This document shows positions 28,061 to 37,492 of a DNA stretch of 64,000 nucleotides, piece after piece (positions within the stretch are counted from its first letter, which is position 1; every line of letters starts with the position of its first letter). A program made the translations under genes and the position numbers. The notes under the pieces were generated by a model, which saw only the letters and a program-made list of their open reading frames with translations, was not told the origin of the DNA and ran no database searches. The stretch is from the NCBI GenBank assembly GCA_023212645.1, contig JALBYC010000012.1, forward strand, positions 186,001 to 250,000, read 5' to 3'. This DNA comes from Farysia itapuensis (taxonomy: Eukaryota > Basidiomycota > Ustilaginomycetes > Ustilaginales > Ustilaginaceae).

Positions 28061-30049
28061 ATGTCTGACTCGATTCAGCAGTCGTTACGCAACCTTAGTC
28101 TGCAGGGGAGTGGGGCGGGGAGGAGCTACGATCGGTCTCAGCAGCCGTTTACGACGCCGCCGCGTCAGTCGTCGAGCTCGGGCTCGGGTTCGGGCTCGTT
28201 TCAGTCGCCCTCGCCCTCGCGCGCCTTGCAGCAGGGTGATGTGCTGCCGCCTCAGCCGTATTTCGGTGCGGCGTCAGATGCGAGTGCAGCTGCGCGGTTC
28301 GAGCGGTTCTTCCCCACTTCGCCTGGCGGTGCTGGTGCTCAGCATTCGAGCTTGAGTCCTGCGGGGGTGGGCGGCGCCAGCAAGTCTGCGTTTGGCAGCT
28401 TTGGACGTGCACCCGGCAGCATAGGCTCGTCGAGCATTGGTTCCGGTCACTTTGGCTCCAGCAGCGGCATGCGCAAGACATCCAACCGTGCCGCTATACC
28501 CGCTCAGTGGAACGCACAAGAAACCGCGCTCAACCCTGCCCCCAGCAGTACCTCCCCGCCCAAACCCTCCTTCCAACCTGCTGACCTGACCACCAATCCC
28601 GCACCACCCCTCGACGACGACATCATCCCGACCGCCATCGTCGTCAAAAATATCCCCTTTAGCGTCAAGCGAGAACAGCTGCTGCAGATTATCGAGGACC
28701 TCGCTTGTCCAATGCCGTACGCGTTCAACTACCACTGCGATCAGGGCGTCTTTCGTGGTCTGGCGTTTGCCAATTTTAAAGACGCCGAGGAGGCCGACCA
28801 GGTCGTGGCGGCGCTCAACGGCTTTGACGTGAGCGGACGCAAACTGCGTGTCGAGTACAAAAAAGTCCTACAAGCAGGCGAAAAGGAACGGATCGAGAAA
28901 GAGAAAGCTATCAAACGAATGCACAGCATGCAGCTTGAAAAGGAGCGCGAACGGGCGCTGCGGCAGCAGGATGAGTATGCGAGTAATGCCTACCTAATGC
29001 CGGGCTATCCTGGACAATTTGCTACGCCAGAGCTCTACGTTGCGCCAAGTCAAGCATTGTCGTACGATGCGCCAGCGGCAGGATTGAGGGGGGAGGGTGG
29101 GTCGTCGAGCAAGGGGAACGTCAATCCGCAGCTGGACGGCGCGAGTACGTACGGCGGCGCGGGGGTCAAACAACGGGAAGAGCTGGACTTGAACGACGCC
29201 TCCACGCTCGAAATCTACTCACGCGTGCTTCTCTTCCGGGACGACCGGATGCGGGACGAACTGTCCTTCTCGCGCAGTCTCACGCCGTCCGAGCGACGAA
29301 TCGTTCACCTGGTCGCGCAGAAGTTGGGACTGTATCACTATTCCGCCGGCGAGGGTGAGGAGCGTTGCGTTGTGGTGAGCAAGAATGAAGTGCCAGCACA
29401 TACGCGCTCGTCACGCAGTCAAACTTCCTCTATCGGCCGCTCCCAACGTGGTCCACTCAGCGACATGCTTACTCCAGCAAGCGCTGCCGCTACAACAGGC
29501 CGTACCGGACTCAAACTCAAGAAATCTGCACCGGATATGCTGTACGATGCCAAGGACGACGGCTCCGCTCCCGCATCGTCATCGTCGTCGTACGGTGGGG
29601 CTGGGTATTCGAATCCAGCGACGGGCAGTTTGGCTGCACGCAAGTCGAACTCAAACCTCGGCGAGGGGTATTCGGCTACGATGGGTCGGCGTCCACACCC
29701 GGGTGGGGTGGGTGGTGCGGCGGGGTTACAGAGTCTCTTCGCCTCGCCCTTCGACGTGCCACCTGTGCCTTCTTTGCCCGGGACGGGGGAGTATACCTCG
29801 TCGCCGCAGTACTCGAATCTGCTGCGACAGCCGCGAGGTCCACCAACACCGGGCGGGTCCAGCGACGCACGCAATTTCGCAGTACGATCCAGAGTCAACA
29901 CCGCCACCCGCCCCAGCACCGGCACGAGCAGCCCAACCCCCTCCGTCTCGAGCATGTACCTTCACGACAACAGTCCCACAAAACCCCGCTACCCCGCTTC
30001 CACACTCACAGACTCGGACCTTACCACGCACTCGCCGCTCGAAATCTGA
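28061..30049 (+). CDS. RRM + R3H RNA-binding protein (Pin4/Cip2-like)
   Basis: ATG at 28061 (MSDSIQQSLRNLSLQG) gives 662 residues. One RRM lies at about 190-270 (RNP2 AIVVKNIPFS; RNP1-type GLAFANFKD), followed by a charged helix (KERIEKEKAIKRMHSMQLEK). An R3H domain spans about 374-442 (TLEIYSRVLLFRDD to VAQKLGLYHYS). The remainder is Ser/Gly/Pro-rich, with many possible phosphosites. The RRM-then-R3H order matches budding-yeast Pin4/Mdt1 and fission-yeast Cip1/Cip2, which tune stress and cell-cycle mRNAs. The family call is good; a one-to-one ortholog is not established. Confidence 0.82.
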   Translation: MSDSIQQSLRNLSLQGSGAGRSYDRSQQPFTTPPRQSSSSGSGSGSFQSPSPSRALQQGDVLPPQPYFGAASDASAAARFERFFPTSPGGAGAQHSSLSPAGVGGASKSAFGSFGRAPGSIGSSSIGSGHFGSSSGMRKTSNRAAIPAQWNAQETALNPAPSSTSPPKPSFQPADLTTNPAPPLDDDIIPTAIVVKNIPFSVKREQLLQIIEDLACPMPYAFNYHCDQGVFRGLAFANFKDAEEADQVVAALNGFDVSGRKLRVEYKKVLQAGEKERIEKEKAIKRMHSMQLEKERERALRQQDEYASNAYLMPGYPGQFATPELYVAPSQALSYDAPAAGLRGEGGSSSKGNVNPQLDGASTYGGAGVKQREELDLNDASTLEIYSRVLLFRDDRMRDELSFSRSLTPSERRIVHLVAQKLGLYHYSAGEGEERCVVVSKNEVPAHTRSSRSQTSSIGRSQRGPLSDMLTPASAAATTGRTGLKLKKSAPDMLYDAKDDGSAPASSSSSYGGAGYSNPATGSLAARKSNSNLGEGYSATMGRRPHPGGVGGAAGLQSLFASPFDVPPVPSLPGTGEYTSSPQYSNLLRQPRGPPTPGGSSDARNFAVRSRVNTATRPSTGTSSPTPSVSSMYLHDNSPTKPRYPASTLTDSDLTTHSPLEI

Positions 30050-30106
30050 GAGAAGCCCACCAGGCTACCCCGTATTTTTGGTATGTTGATTGGACAGTAG
30101 CACGTG

Positions 30107-31795
30107 CTAGGGCTGGTGTGTGGAGACGAGTGCTGAGTCTAAACAGCCGCTTTTCTGAAGATGCGCCATGACGCCGCCGACGAGGTGGAGTGAACCGGTT
30201 ACGAGACACTCTACACTGCCTGTGCCCTGTTGGGCCATGGAGGTGACAATGGTGTGCATGGCTTGGATGCTCGACGTAATGTGCACTTGCGTCTTGCTCG
30301 AGCCGGCGGGTAGGAGCTGGTCCCAGGTCTGGTGCAGCTGTTTCTGCACCACCAAATCGCTCAAGTCTTTCGGATCGACTGCATTCGAGGCTAGTTCAGA
30401 GGACCAGCCTCCGCCGCTTGTACTGTCAAAGGTGATGTTTGTGGTGAAAATGACGTGGTCGAAGAAGGAAGCTGCCGTATCTTCTGTGCCGGACAGACGG
30501 CGGTTGATAGCGCCTAGGATGGCGGAAAGCAACTCGTTGGCACTACGTCCATTTGTGCAGTTGAAGACAAGCACGCGTGTCTTTTCGCTTCCAGCTTGCT
30601 GTTGTATTGCGGTGTACCAGTCGAGACAGACGGCGAGCGAGTCAGTGGTATGCGCACCGTCTAGGTACCACGTCAGTGGGAGATTGGGTATACTCGACGG
30701 CACCGTCTGGCATCGTCCAGGCCATCGCGCTGCTTCCAGTCCTTTGCGCTGCCAGTCTGACAGCGTTGTTGCCCGATGGGCGCTTTCGGCAAAGAGCGAG
30801 GTGGTTTCCAGGAACGTGTTGACAAGTTCGACCGCCAGCGATGCATTCGTACGCTGATGCACACCCGGTAAGCCCAGCTGAACAGCCTGGTGAACTGTCC
30901 CATCGTCAGGGACTGCGGTCGACTCTGGCTGAAGCGCAGGGTGTAGATCGACCAACGTCAATTTACTGACCTGTTTCTCTTGCGCTAATCTTCGAACTTC
31001 GTTGACCGCATCTCCAGGCTGTTGAGCCCAGCAGACGGCAGGAGCATTCGGCTTGAAGATACCTGCTTTCTGCGCCGCAATCTCTTCCACCGTGTTGCCA
31101 AGTAGAGCTGTATGATCCAGCCCTAATTGGGCAATACCAGCGACAGCCGGCGTCGGCACAATGTTGGTCGAATCGTACTTGCCGCCGATTCCCACCTCGA
31201 GGATGACCGTATCCACCTTTTCACTCAGAAAGACGTGGAAGGCCAGGACGGTGAGAAAGCGGAAGTAGACGGGGCGCAAGGGTGTATGCTCGAACTTGCG
31301 CGTCGAGTTGCGCTCAAAGCGGTCCCAGGTTTCCCAAAAGTACTTTGTGAAGAGCGACTGCGATAGGGGTAGCGAGTTTATGCGTATACGTTCGCGCACG
31401 CTCGTCATATGTGGCGAGGTGTAGAGACCTACTTTGACCGGGTTTTTGGCCGGGGTGAGATTGCGGAAGAGCGAGTCTACAAAGGCGCATGTGCTGCCCT
31501 TTCCCTTGGTACCGGTGACATGTACGACATTGAGTCTGTTCAGGTCCGAAGGCTGGTAGCCGATGCGCTCGAGGTAGTCGATCATTTCTGGGATGAGGAA
31601 GTCGTTCATCTTGCCGCCCAGCTTGCGCATTGCTTCAATCGTTGCTGCATTGGATTGCAGACTGTTGAGCGCAGCAATAGCGTCATCGTATGTCCGCTCT
31701 ATTGGCGGTGCGGAAGTGGATGCCATTGTTCTTTGCTGTATACCTCTGCTGACTGCAAACAAGGGTCTTTTGAGGATGTGTACAGCCCCCCTCAT
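30107..31795 (-). CDS. MET7: Folylpolyglutamate synthase
   Basis: From an ATG at 31795 the protein has 562 residues and starts MRGAVHILKRPLFAVSRGI, a basic amphipathic presequence. A second ATG at 31726 (MASTSAPPIERTYDDA) gives a 539-residue form without it. The Mur-ligase fold shows the P-loop VVHVTGTKGKGSTCAF (95-102), TLRKFEHTPLRPVYFRFLTVL-like substrate loop (key residues FRFLT), ILEVGIGGKYDSTN, and C-terminal motifs TWYLDGAHTTDSL and VLVFNCTNGRS. It adds glutamates to tetrahydrofolate, keeping folates in cytosol and mitochondria for one-carbon metabolism and methionine synthesis. The two starts suggest one gene serves both compartments, as in mammalian FPGS. Confidence 0.93.
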   Translation of the reverse strand: MRGAVHILKRPLFAVSRGIQQRTMASTSAPPIERTYDDAIAALNSLQSNAATIEAMRKLGGKMNDFLIPEMIDYLERIGYQPSDLNRLNVVHVTGTKGKGSTCAFVDSLFRNLTPAKNPVKVGLYTSPHMTSVRERIRINSLPLSQSLFTKYFWETWDRFERNSTRKFEHTPLRPVYFRFLTVLAFHVFLSEKVDTVILEVGIGGKYDSTNIVPTPAVAGIAQLGLDHTALLGNTVEEIAAQKAGIFKPNAPAVCWAQQPGDAVNEVRRLAQEKQVSKLTLVDLHPALQPESTAVPDDGTVHQAVQLGLPGVHQRTNASLAVELVNTFLETTSLFAESAHRATTLSDWQRKGLEAARWPGRCQTVPSSIPNLPLTWYLDGAHTTDSLAVCLDWYTAIQQQAGSEKTRVLVFNCTNGRSANELLSAILGAINRRLSGTEDTAASFFDHVIFTTNITFDSTSGGGWSSELASNAVDPKDLSDLVVQKQLHQTWDQLLPAGSSKTQVHITSSIQAMHTIVTSMAQQGTGSVECLVTGSLHLVGGVMAHLQKSGCLDSALVSTHQP

Positions 31796-31850
31796 CGACT
31801 CATCCGGTGATGGTGGTGATGGCATTCTTCTCGACCTGCCAAAATAAAAA

Positions 31851-31882
31851 AGAAATAAAAAAAATAAAAAAAAAATAAAAGA
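31851..31882. repeat. A-rich AAATAAAA tract in FPGS/cyclase promoter
   Basis: The tract is a near-pure A run with interspersed T (AAATAAAA-type units) between the divergent FPGS and cyclase genes. It is probably a nucleosome-excluding poly(dA:dT) promoter element. On the other strand it reads as a spurious Phe/Leu-rich 'TM helix' that would lengthen FPGS. Confidence 0.6.
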
Positions 31883-31961
31883 AATGCGCACAGACCAGAG
31901 ATGCATACTTACGCGTGAAACGGGGAATGTGGGGCCCCAGTCTGCACCACCAGCACCACCA

Positions 31962-33653
31962 ATGACAGACGATACAAAGCCCTCATCGCCGGTACAGGCA
32001 GGCAACGATCATGAAGATCACGAAGAGCATTCAAAACGGAAGCGGATCGCTGCTATTGCCAGCAGATTCGCCTCACTCGCGTCTTCAAGTAGCACAAACG
32101 CCGCCAAGAATGTGACCGAGGCTACCTCGGAGGCGGCAGAGCAGGTGAGCAAAGCAGCGTCGAGCACACGACATGCAGCCGCTACACAGACTGCAGGTCT
32201 GCTACATGCAATGTCGCTCAGCACCAAGTCCCATGCTCCGGCTGCAAATGCAAATGCGGACAAGGACAAGCACTGGTACGAGTACGAGTCGCCGCTGCAT
32301 GCTCGCCGTCGTATCGCCGAGTATGAATCGCCTCTGCATGCTCGTCGTCGGCTGGCAGCCATTGCCAACCAGCTCGGACTTGCCACCTCATCGTCAAAGC
32401 AGGCACCCTCTCTACTTTCTGCGCTCTCCTCGGCCTCGCCCCGCCACCACGTTACTGCCTCGCAGAACAAGTGGGAAACTTTGCCCGACTACAAGGACCT
32501 CCCTGGTGAAGGCGGCTGGAAGGGATGTGCATGGTCTGTATGGGGTCCCAAAGATGAGCTGGGCACCATCAACTTGCTCACCGATCAGGTAGTCCTGCGC
32601 GCGGCCAAGGAGGAAATTCGCACTGGCCGCACCATCTCGCTCAATTGGCCGATCCATCTCCCCGCCGAGCCTTTCTTTCGTCGCAGGGCTGTCACCCATA
32701 CACCCTTTGGCAAAGGCGGCGACTTCTACATTAAGAAGCGCAACGAGTTTGTCGAGCATACAAAGCAGCAACCGGGCATGCAAGACGTTGTCAATCGCGG
32801 CGAGGACAGCTCGGTGCCCGTTTCGGACGAAGTGCTGGAGCTCAACACCCAGTCTGGCTCTCAATGGGACGGGCTGAGGCACTACGGTCACATGCCACTC
32901 AACGTCTTCTACGGCGGTCGAACGAGGGCCGAGATTCAAGATACTTTTAAGGATACATCTCCTCAGCCGACGAACCCGCGCGAGTGGGAGTCGGAAGCCG
33001 CACGGAAACGCAACGTCCTTGGCATGCAGAACTTGGCTCAGCACGGGATCTGCGGACGCGGGGTCCTGCTGGACGTGTTTGAGTACCTTTCGCATCATGG
33101 GCTGGATGCTGTGCCGAGGGAGTACGCGTACGATGCGTGGCCCGAGTATGGTGGTGGGAAAGGGTACGATCCACGCACTGGCTTCCGTATCACCGTGACT
33201 GATCTGGAAGCGACGGCGAAGTGGCAGGGCGTCACGCTCCAAAAGGGCGATATACTGCTGGTCAGATCCGGCTTCACCGCGCGGTACTATACCTTGTCCG
33301 CGGAAGAGCGCGCAGCCTGGAGTGCCCCCATCCACGCTGACGGCGGCGAAGGAATGCGTTTCGCCGGCGTAGAACAGGGCGAAGAGATGAAAGAGTTTCT
33401 CTGGAATAATCACTTTGCCGCCGTCGCCGGCGATTCACCCGCCTTTGAAGCGCGGCCCATGCGAGCTGGCGAGACTATGCTGCACGAAACTCTGCTGGCA
33501 ATGTGGGGAATGCCCATCGGTGAACTGTTCGATCTCGAACAACTCGCACGCCACTGTCGCGCCAATCGCACCTACTCTTTCTACTTCCACTCACTTCCAC
33601 TCAACCTCTTTGGCGGTATTGCAAGTACAGCCAATGCCAGCGCTACGTTTTAA
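31962..33653 (+). CDS. Cyclase-family (kynurenine formamidase-like) hydrolase
   Basis: ATG at 31962 (MTDDTKPSSPVQAG) gives 563 residues; an in-frame ATG at 31884 is less likely because it abuts the A-rich tract. The N-terminal 170 residues are Ala/Ser-rich, with a directly repeated 13-residue unit (EYESPLHARRRIA, then EYESPLHARRRLA). The cyclase fold (Pfam PF04199 type) spans about 175-545: GWKGCAWSVWGPKDELGTIN, SGSQWDGLRHYGHMPLNVFY (metal-site region), GRGVLLDVFEY, LQKGDILLVRSG, and a final LARHCRANRTYSFYFHSLPL. Members are metal-dependent amide or lactone hydrolases. The substrate here is unknown. Confidence 0.85.
   Translation: MTDDTKPSSPVQAGNDHEDHEEHSKRKRIAAIASRFASLASSSSTNAAKNVTEATSEAAEQVSKAASSTRHAAATQTAGLLHAMSLSTKSHAPAANANADKDKHWYEYESPLHARRRIAEYESPLHARRRLAAIANQLGLATSSSKQAPSLLSALSSASPRHHVTASQNKWETLPDYKDLPGEGGWKGCAWSVWGPKDELGTINLLTDQVVLRAAKEEIRTGRTISLNWPIHLPAEPFFRRRAVTHTPFGKGGDFYIKKRNEFVEHTKQQPGMQDVVNRGEDSSVPVSDEVLELNTQSGSQWDGLRHYGHMPLNVFYGGRTRAEIQDTFKDTSPQPTNPREWESEAARKRNVLGMQNLAQHGICGRGVLLDVFEYLSHHGLDAVPREYAYDAWPEYGGGKGYDPRTGFRITVTDLEATAKWQGVTLQKGDILLVRSGFTARYYTLSAEERAAWSAPIHADGGEGMRFAGVEQGEEMKEFLWNNHFAAVAGDSPAFEARPMRAGETMLHETLLAMWGMPIGELFDLEQLARHCRANRTYSFYFHSLPLNLFGGIASTANASATF
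32280..32357 (+). repeat. 39-bp in-frame duplication in cyclase gene
   Basis: Two adjacent 39-bp units encode EYESPLHARRRIA and EYESPLHARRRLA. They differ at several third positions, so the duplication is not very recent. Confidence 0.75.
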
Positions 33654-33719
33654 GCCGCTCCCCATACACACCTGTACTATAGCAAGAACCTATCCCATTT
33701 GTCTACGTTATAAACCGAC

Positions 33720-36011
33720 TTAAGGCTTGGCTTTATCTTTGTTCTTGGACAGGATGATTCGCTTGTACTCGGCGACATCGCCGTGGAATTTGGTCACGTT
33801 TCCATCGTCGACGACCCAGAGTTGCTCCATGCAGTTGTTGATAAATGTCTCGTCGTGCGAGATGCAGATGACACCGCCGTTGAACTTCTTAATCGCCTCG
33901 CAGAGGGCGTCGAGACCTTCTGTGTCGAGGTGATTCGTCGGTTCATCCAGCAGCAGCACGTGTGGCCGCATCATGCTGATATGGGCGAACGCGACACGCG
34001 ATTTCTGTCCTCCAGACAGCGTGGCAATTTTCTGGAGACCCGTCATGCCCTTGATGCCGAAAGCGCCGAGGTGACTGCGGTACTCCTGTTCGGTCTTGCC
34101 CGGGTACTTTGATTGCAAGAACGTGACTGGGTTCGCCGTCAGATCTAGTTGATCAATGTGATGCTGGGAGAAGAATCCGACTCGCAGTCGAGGGTTTCGC
34201 TTCTGCTCTCCCTGCAACGGCGTGATCTCGCCCATGAGCAGCTTCATCAGCGTCGATTTACCCGCGCCGTTGCTACCCACGACCGCCACACGACTCTGCT
34301 GTGTAATGTCAAAGTCGACGCTCTTGAGCAGCATGCGCTCCGGCTTGTAGCCAAACGACACGTTGCTAATCTGCAGCAGCGGTAACGGCAGCTTGTCAGT
34401 CTCAGGCAAACGGAAGTGGACAACATCTTCGTCCTCCGGTGGTTCGAGATTGGGCAGCTTTTCCAATTGCTTGATCTTGCTTTGCGCCTGGGCAGCACGG
34501 TTGGCGTTGACTCGCCAACGATCGATGAAAGCTTGCAGCTGGGCGCGTTGCATCTGGTTGGCATCGTACTCGCGCTGCTGATTGCGACGACGTTCTTCGC
34601 GCGTCTGATAGAACTGGTCAAAGTTGCCCTTGTAGTAGTCCAAACGCTCGCTGTGCATGTGGATAATGTCGGTGGCAACACGGTTCAGGAACGCTCGGTC
34701 GTGAGAGACAACAAGCAAGGTTCCCTGGTATTCGTTGACGAAATAGTCTTCGAGCCAGGCAAGTGCGTTGAGATCCAGATGATTCGACGGCTCGTCCAAC
34801 ATGAGCAGGTCCGGCTTACAGAACAATGCACGCGCCAGGGCGAGACGCATTCGCCAACCACCGGAGAACTCTCGCGTGAGCTTGTTCTGGTCCTCGGCCT
34901 TGATGCCCAGGCCGCTTAGCAAAGCTGCGGCTCGTGAAGGGCCCGTTTCGGCCTCCATGTCGACCAGCTTGGCTTGTACTTCGCCAAGTCTTGCCGACAG
35001 CTCTTCTCGTTTGATCTCTCGCTGACGCGTTGGCATGTCGACCGAAGTGCCTTTGGACAAACCAGCTACAGCGACTTCGTCCCCGTCAGCCGCTGCTGCG
35101 GCCGCAGCATTTGCAGCAGCTACAGCAAGCGCGGCACTGTCTTCGAGCTTTTGAAGCTCGCGATTGAGCTCGATCTCTTCCTGCATCAGCTTGTCACGCC
35201 AAACGTCGGCTTTGAGCACACTTTGAAGAGCCGGAGTGTCGTCACCAGCAATCTCCTGTTCGACGTAAAGAATCGAGATATGCATGGGAATTGGGATCTC
35301 TCGCAGCGCCATGTTCCGTAGCAAAGTCGATTTACCGACACCATTCCGACCAATGAGACCCGCTCTGCGACCAGACTTGATCGTCAAGCTGGCATTGGAC
35401 AGGATACGGTTGCTGCCAAAGTTGACATCAATGTTGGGAAGATGAATGTCCTTGTTCTTGCCTTTGTTTCCGACGCTCTCCAGCGGGTTGACTTTGAGGA
35501 AGAGCTCTTCGTAGCTGGCTTGCTCCTTGGATTGCTGCACCAGTTTACTCGATTCGTACAGATCCCGCTGTGCTCTCTTGGCCAGCTTGGCTCTGGTTTT
35601 CGCTTCTTGTTTCTCGAGCTTCTTGACATCAACGGTGGAACGGCTCTTGCTGGTCTTGCCGAGAGCCAGATCGACACCACCGGACTCAAAGCCAGATGTG
35701 CGAGAAATACCGGTGTTGCGCATGTCTACCACCTTGTCGAGGCGCGTAAGTCCAGAGGAGGACGAAGCCTCGCCATCAGATGGCAGCTTGGACTGTATGA
35801 GTTCCCATAGTTGAGGTAGCAGGAGTTGCACCTTTTTGTAGGCAGCTGGGTCAGACAGGGATGCAGACTCAAGCATAGGCTTGACTACGGTGTCAAAGAT
35901 GTTTTCTGTCGGGTCCTGCGCCGCATCGTTGATGTATCCGTCCAGGTACTCGACCACTGGATCGTCAAGTGCGGGTAACGCCGACCTGATGAGGGTAGCA
36001 GCGGCAGCCAT
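33720..36011 (-). CDS. GCN20: GCN20-type ABCF ATPase
   Basis: ATG at 36011 (MAAAATLIRSALPALDD) gives 763 residues. The N-terminal helical domain (1-190) is the Gcn1-binding type. ABC domain 1: Walker A GRNGVGKSTLLR (221-229), signature FSGGWRMRLALARAL, Walker B LLMLDEPSNHLDLNA. ABC domain 2: Walker A GSNGAGKSTLMK (near 578), signature LSGGQKSRVAFAHI, Walker B LLLDEPTNHLDTEG. There is no membrane domain. Gcn20 works with Gcn1 on stalled ribosomes to activate the eIF2 kinase Gcn2 during amino-acid starvation. An Ala-rich run sits in the first ABC domain (AAANAAAAAAADG). The stop lies 66 bp from that of the cyclase gene. Confidence 0.94.
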   Translation of the reverse strand: MAAAATLIRSALPALDDPVVEYLDGYINDAAQDPTENIFDTVVKPMLESASLSDPAAYKKVQLLLPQLWELIQSKLPSDGEASSSSGLTRLDKVVDMRNTGISRTSGFESGGVDLALGKTSKSRSTVDVKKLEKQEAKTRAKLAKRAQRDLYESSKLVQQSKEQASYEELFLKVNPLESVGNKGKNKDIHLPNIDVNFGSNRILSNASLTIKSGRRAGLIGRNGVGKSTLLRNMALREIPIPMHISILYVEQEIAGDDTPALQSVLKADVWRDKLMQEEIELNRELQKLEDSAALAVAAANAAAAAAADGDEVAVAGLSKGTSVDMPTRQREIKREELSARLGEVQAKLVDMEAETGPSRAAALLSGLGIKAEDQNKLTREFSGGWRMRLALARALFCKPDLLMLDEPSNHLDLNALAWLEDYFVNEYQGTLLVVSHDRAFLNRVATDIIHMHSERLDYYKGNFDQFYQTREERRRNQQREYDANQMQRAQLQAFIDRWRVNANRAAQAQSKIKQLEKLPNLEPPEDEDVVHFRLPETDKLPLPLLQISNVSFGYKPERMLLKSVDFDITQQSRVAVVGSNGAGKSTLMKLLMGEITPLQGEQKRNPRLRVGFFSQHHIDQLDLTANPVTFLQSKYPGKTEQEYRSHLGAFGIKGMTGLQKIATLSGGQKSRVAFAHISMMRPHVLLLDEPTNHLDTEGLDALCEAIKKFNGGVICISHDETFINNCMEQLWVVDDGNVTKFHGDVAEYKRIILSKNKDKAKP

Positions 36012-36094
36012 GGTGTGCGTGTGAGGGATATCACTTTGCGAAACAGCGAATCTCAAGAAGCAAAGAAAAAGTCGCCGGATCCGAGGGAATGTGG

Positions 36095-36101
36095 TCTAAC
36101 A
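36095..36101 (+). promoter_or_regulatory. TCTAACA motif, GCN20/MCR1 promoter
   Basis: The exact heptamer lies 156 bp before the MCR1 ATG and 84 bp before the GCN20 ATG. A partial copy, GCTAACA, lies 30 bp before the MCR1 ATG. Confidence 0.45.
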
Positions 36102-36256
36102 GCACTTTGAGTTTTTTTTGGAGCATGGAGCGATGCAGTGATGACGCTAATTTTGGATGCCGAAAGCCCGTGCGCTACGATCTTCGAGGAGGGAGGAGAA
36201 AGTCTTGATGACGACGTTCTGACCAGCTAACACCATATCCCCCCTATCCTATCATC

Positions 36257-37492
36257 ATGTTTATGCGACCGGCGTTGACTTCTTCCCTTGGCCAGGCCGC
36301 TCGGGCCTCGGTCAGATCGCAGGTACCTGTGATGCGCACCTATGCAACGCAGCCCGGAGCGGGAAGCACACCGCCAAAGGATTCCAACTGGCCGCTCTTG
36401 CTGGCTGCTGCCGGTGTCGCTGGTCTTGGAGGCTGGTACGCTCTCGGAGGAATCAACGACCCCAAGGGTGTCAAGAACAAGCTGGAGAACAAGGGTCACG
36501 AAGCTGCTGAAAAGGCCAAGGGCGCCTACGAGCAGGCCAAGGACAAGGCATCGGACGCCGCTGACAAAGTCCAGGGCAAGGCGTCCGATGCTGCAGACAG
36601 TGCTAGGGACAAAGCGTCGGACGCTGCTGACAAGGCCAAAGGCAAGGCATCAGACGCCGCGGACAAGGCCAAGGGTGCTGCCGGTGCAGCTGGCTCAGCT
36701 ATGAGTGGAGGTGCTCTGAACAAGGACCAATTCGTCGAGTTTACGCTCAAGCAGATCAAGCCGTACAGCCACGACACATCGACGTTTGTGTTTGAGCTGC
36801 CCGACAACAAGACCCCAGGCATGAACGTGGCTTCGGCTGTCGTCTTCAAAGCTGTCGGTGAGGGCGTCAAGGACGACCAGGGCAAGGATGTCATTCGACC
36901 TTACACCCCCGTTACTTCCCCCGACGTTGCTGGACACATTGACTTCCTAATCAAGAAGTACAACGGTGGTAAGATGACTTCGCACGTTCACAACATGAAG
37001 GTCGGTGACAAGCTGGGCATCAAGGGACCCATCCCGAAGTTCCCATACAAGGCGAACGAATTTGAAAGCATCGGCATGATTGCCGGTGGCTCAGGCATTA
37101 CACCTATGTGGCAAGTGATGCAGGCAATTGCTGCCAACCCTTCGGACAAGACCCAAGTGACGCTCATCTACACGAACAAGACTGACAAGGACATTTTGCT
37201 GCGCGAGGAGTTCGACAAGCTGGCCAAGACAGACAAGCGATTCAAGGTTGTGTACGGACTGGACAAGCTGCCGCGAGGATTTGATGGATTTGAGGGCTAC
37301 GTTACCCCCGATGTTGCCGGCAAATCGTTGCCCAAGCCAGAGCTGGCGGACAAGGTCAAGATCTTTGTGTGCGGACCTCCTGGCCAAGTGGAAGCTGTCA
37401 GCGGTGGCAAGGGTCCCAAGGGCTCTCAAGGTGAACTCAAGGGTCTGCTGGCCCAGATGGGATACACTGCCGAGCAGGTGTACAAGTTCTAG
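36257..37492 (+). CDS. MCR1: NADH-cytochrome b5 reductase with LEA-like repeats
   Basis: 411 residues. A mitochondrial presequence (MFMRPALTSSLGQAARASVR) and one TM helix (WPLLLAAAGVAGLGGWYAL, 45-63) match Mcr1. The catalytic part starts near 155 (FTLKQIKPYSHDTSTFVFEL): the FAD site VIRPYTPVTSP, the NADH site GMIAGGSGITPMW, and the C-terminal FVCGPPGQVEAVSGGKG and YTAEQVYKF. Between TM helix and reductase lie four back-to-back 11-mers (97-140) of the form KASDAADKAKG, flanked by looser copies from about 80. Fungal Mcr1 usually has about 300-350 residues, so this spacer is additional. The enzyme reduces cytochrome b5 and ascorbyl radical at the outer membrane or intermembrane space. Confidence 0.92.
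   Translation: MFMRPALTSSLGQAARASVRSQVPVMRTYATQPGAGSTPPKDSNWPLLLAAAGVAGLGGWYALGGINDPKGVKNKLENKGHEAAEKAKGAYEQAKDKASDAADKVQGKASDAADSARDKASDAADKAKGKASDAADKAKGAAGAAGSAMSGGALNKDQFVEFTLKQIKPYSHDTSTFVFELPDNKTPGMNVASAVVFKAVGEGVKDDQGKDVIRPYTPVTSPDVAGHIDFLIKKYNGGKMTSHVHNMKVGDKLGIKGPIPKFPYKANEFESIGMIAGGSGITPMWQVMQAIAANPSDKTQVTLIYTNKTDKDILLREEFDKLAKTDKRFKVVYGLDKLPRGFDGFEGYVTPDVAGKSLPKPELADKVKIFVCGPPGQVEAVSGGKGPKGSQGELKGLLAQMGYTAEQVYKF
36545..36676 (+). repeat. Four 33-bp tandem units in MCR1
   Basis: The units encode KASDAADKVQG, KASDAADSARD, KASDAADKAKG and KASDAADKAKG. The 11-residue period, with Ala/Lys/Asp and a helical bias, resembles group 3 LEA proteins. Confidence 0.85.

Noticed and set aside
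31796..32005. N-terminal extension of FPGS with a Phe/Leu-rich 'transmembrane helix'
   Set aside because: It is only the reverse reading of the A-rich promoter tract and overlaps the divergent cyclase gene start.
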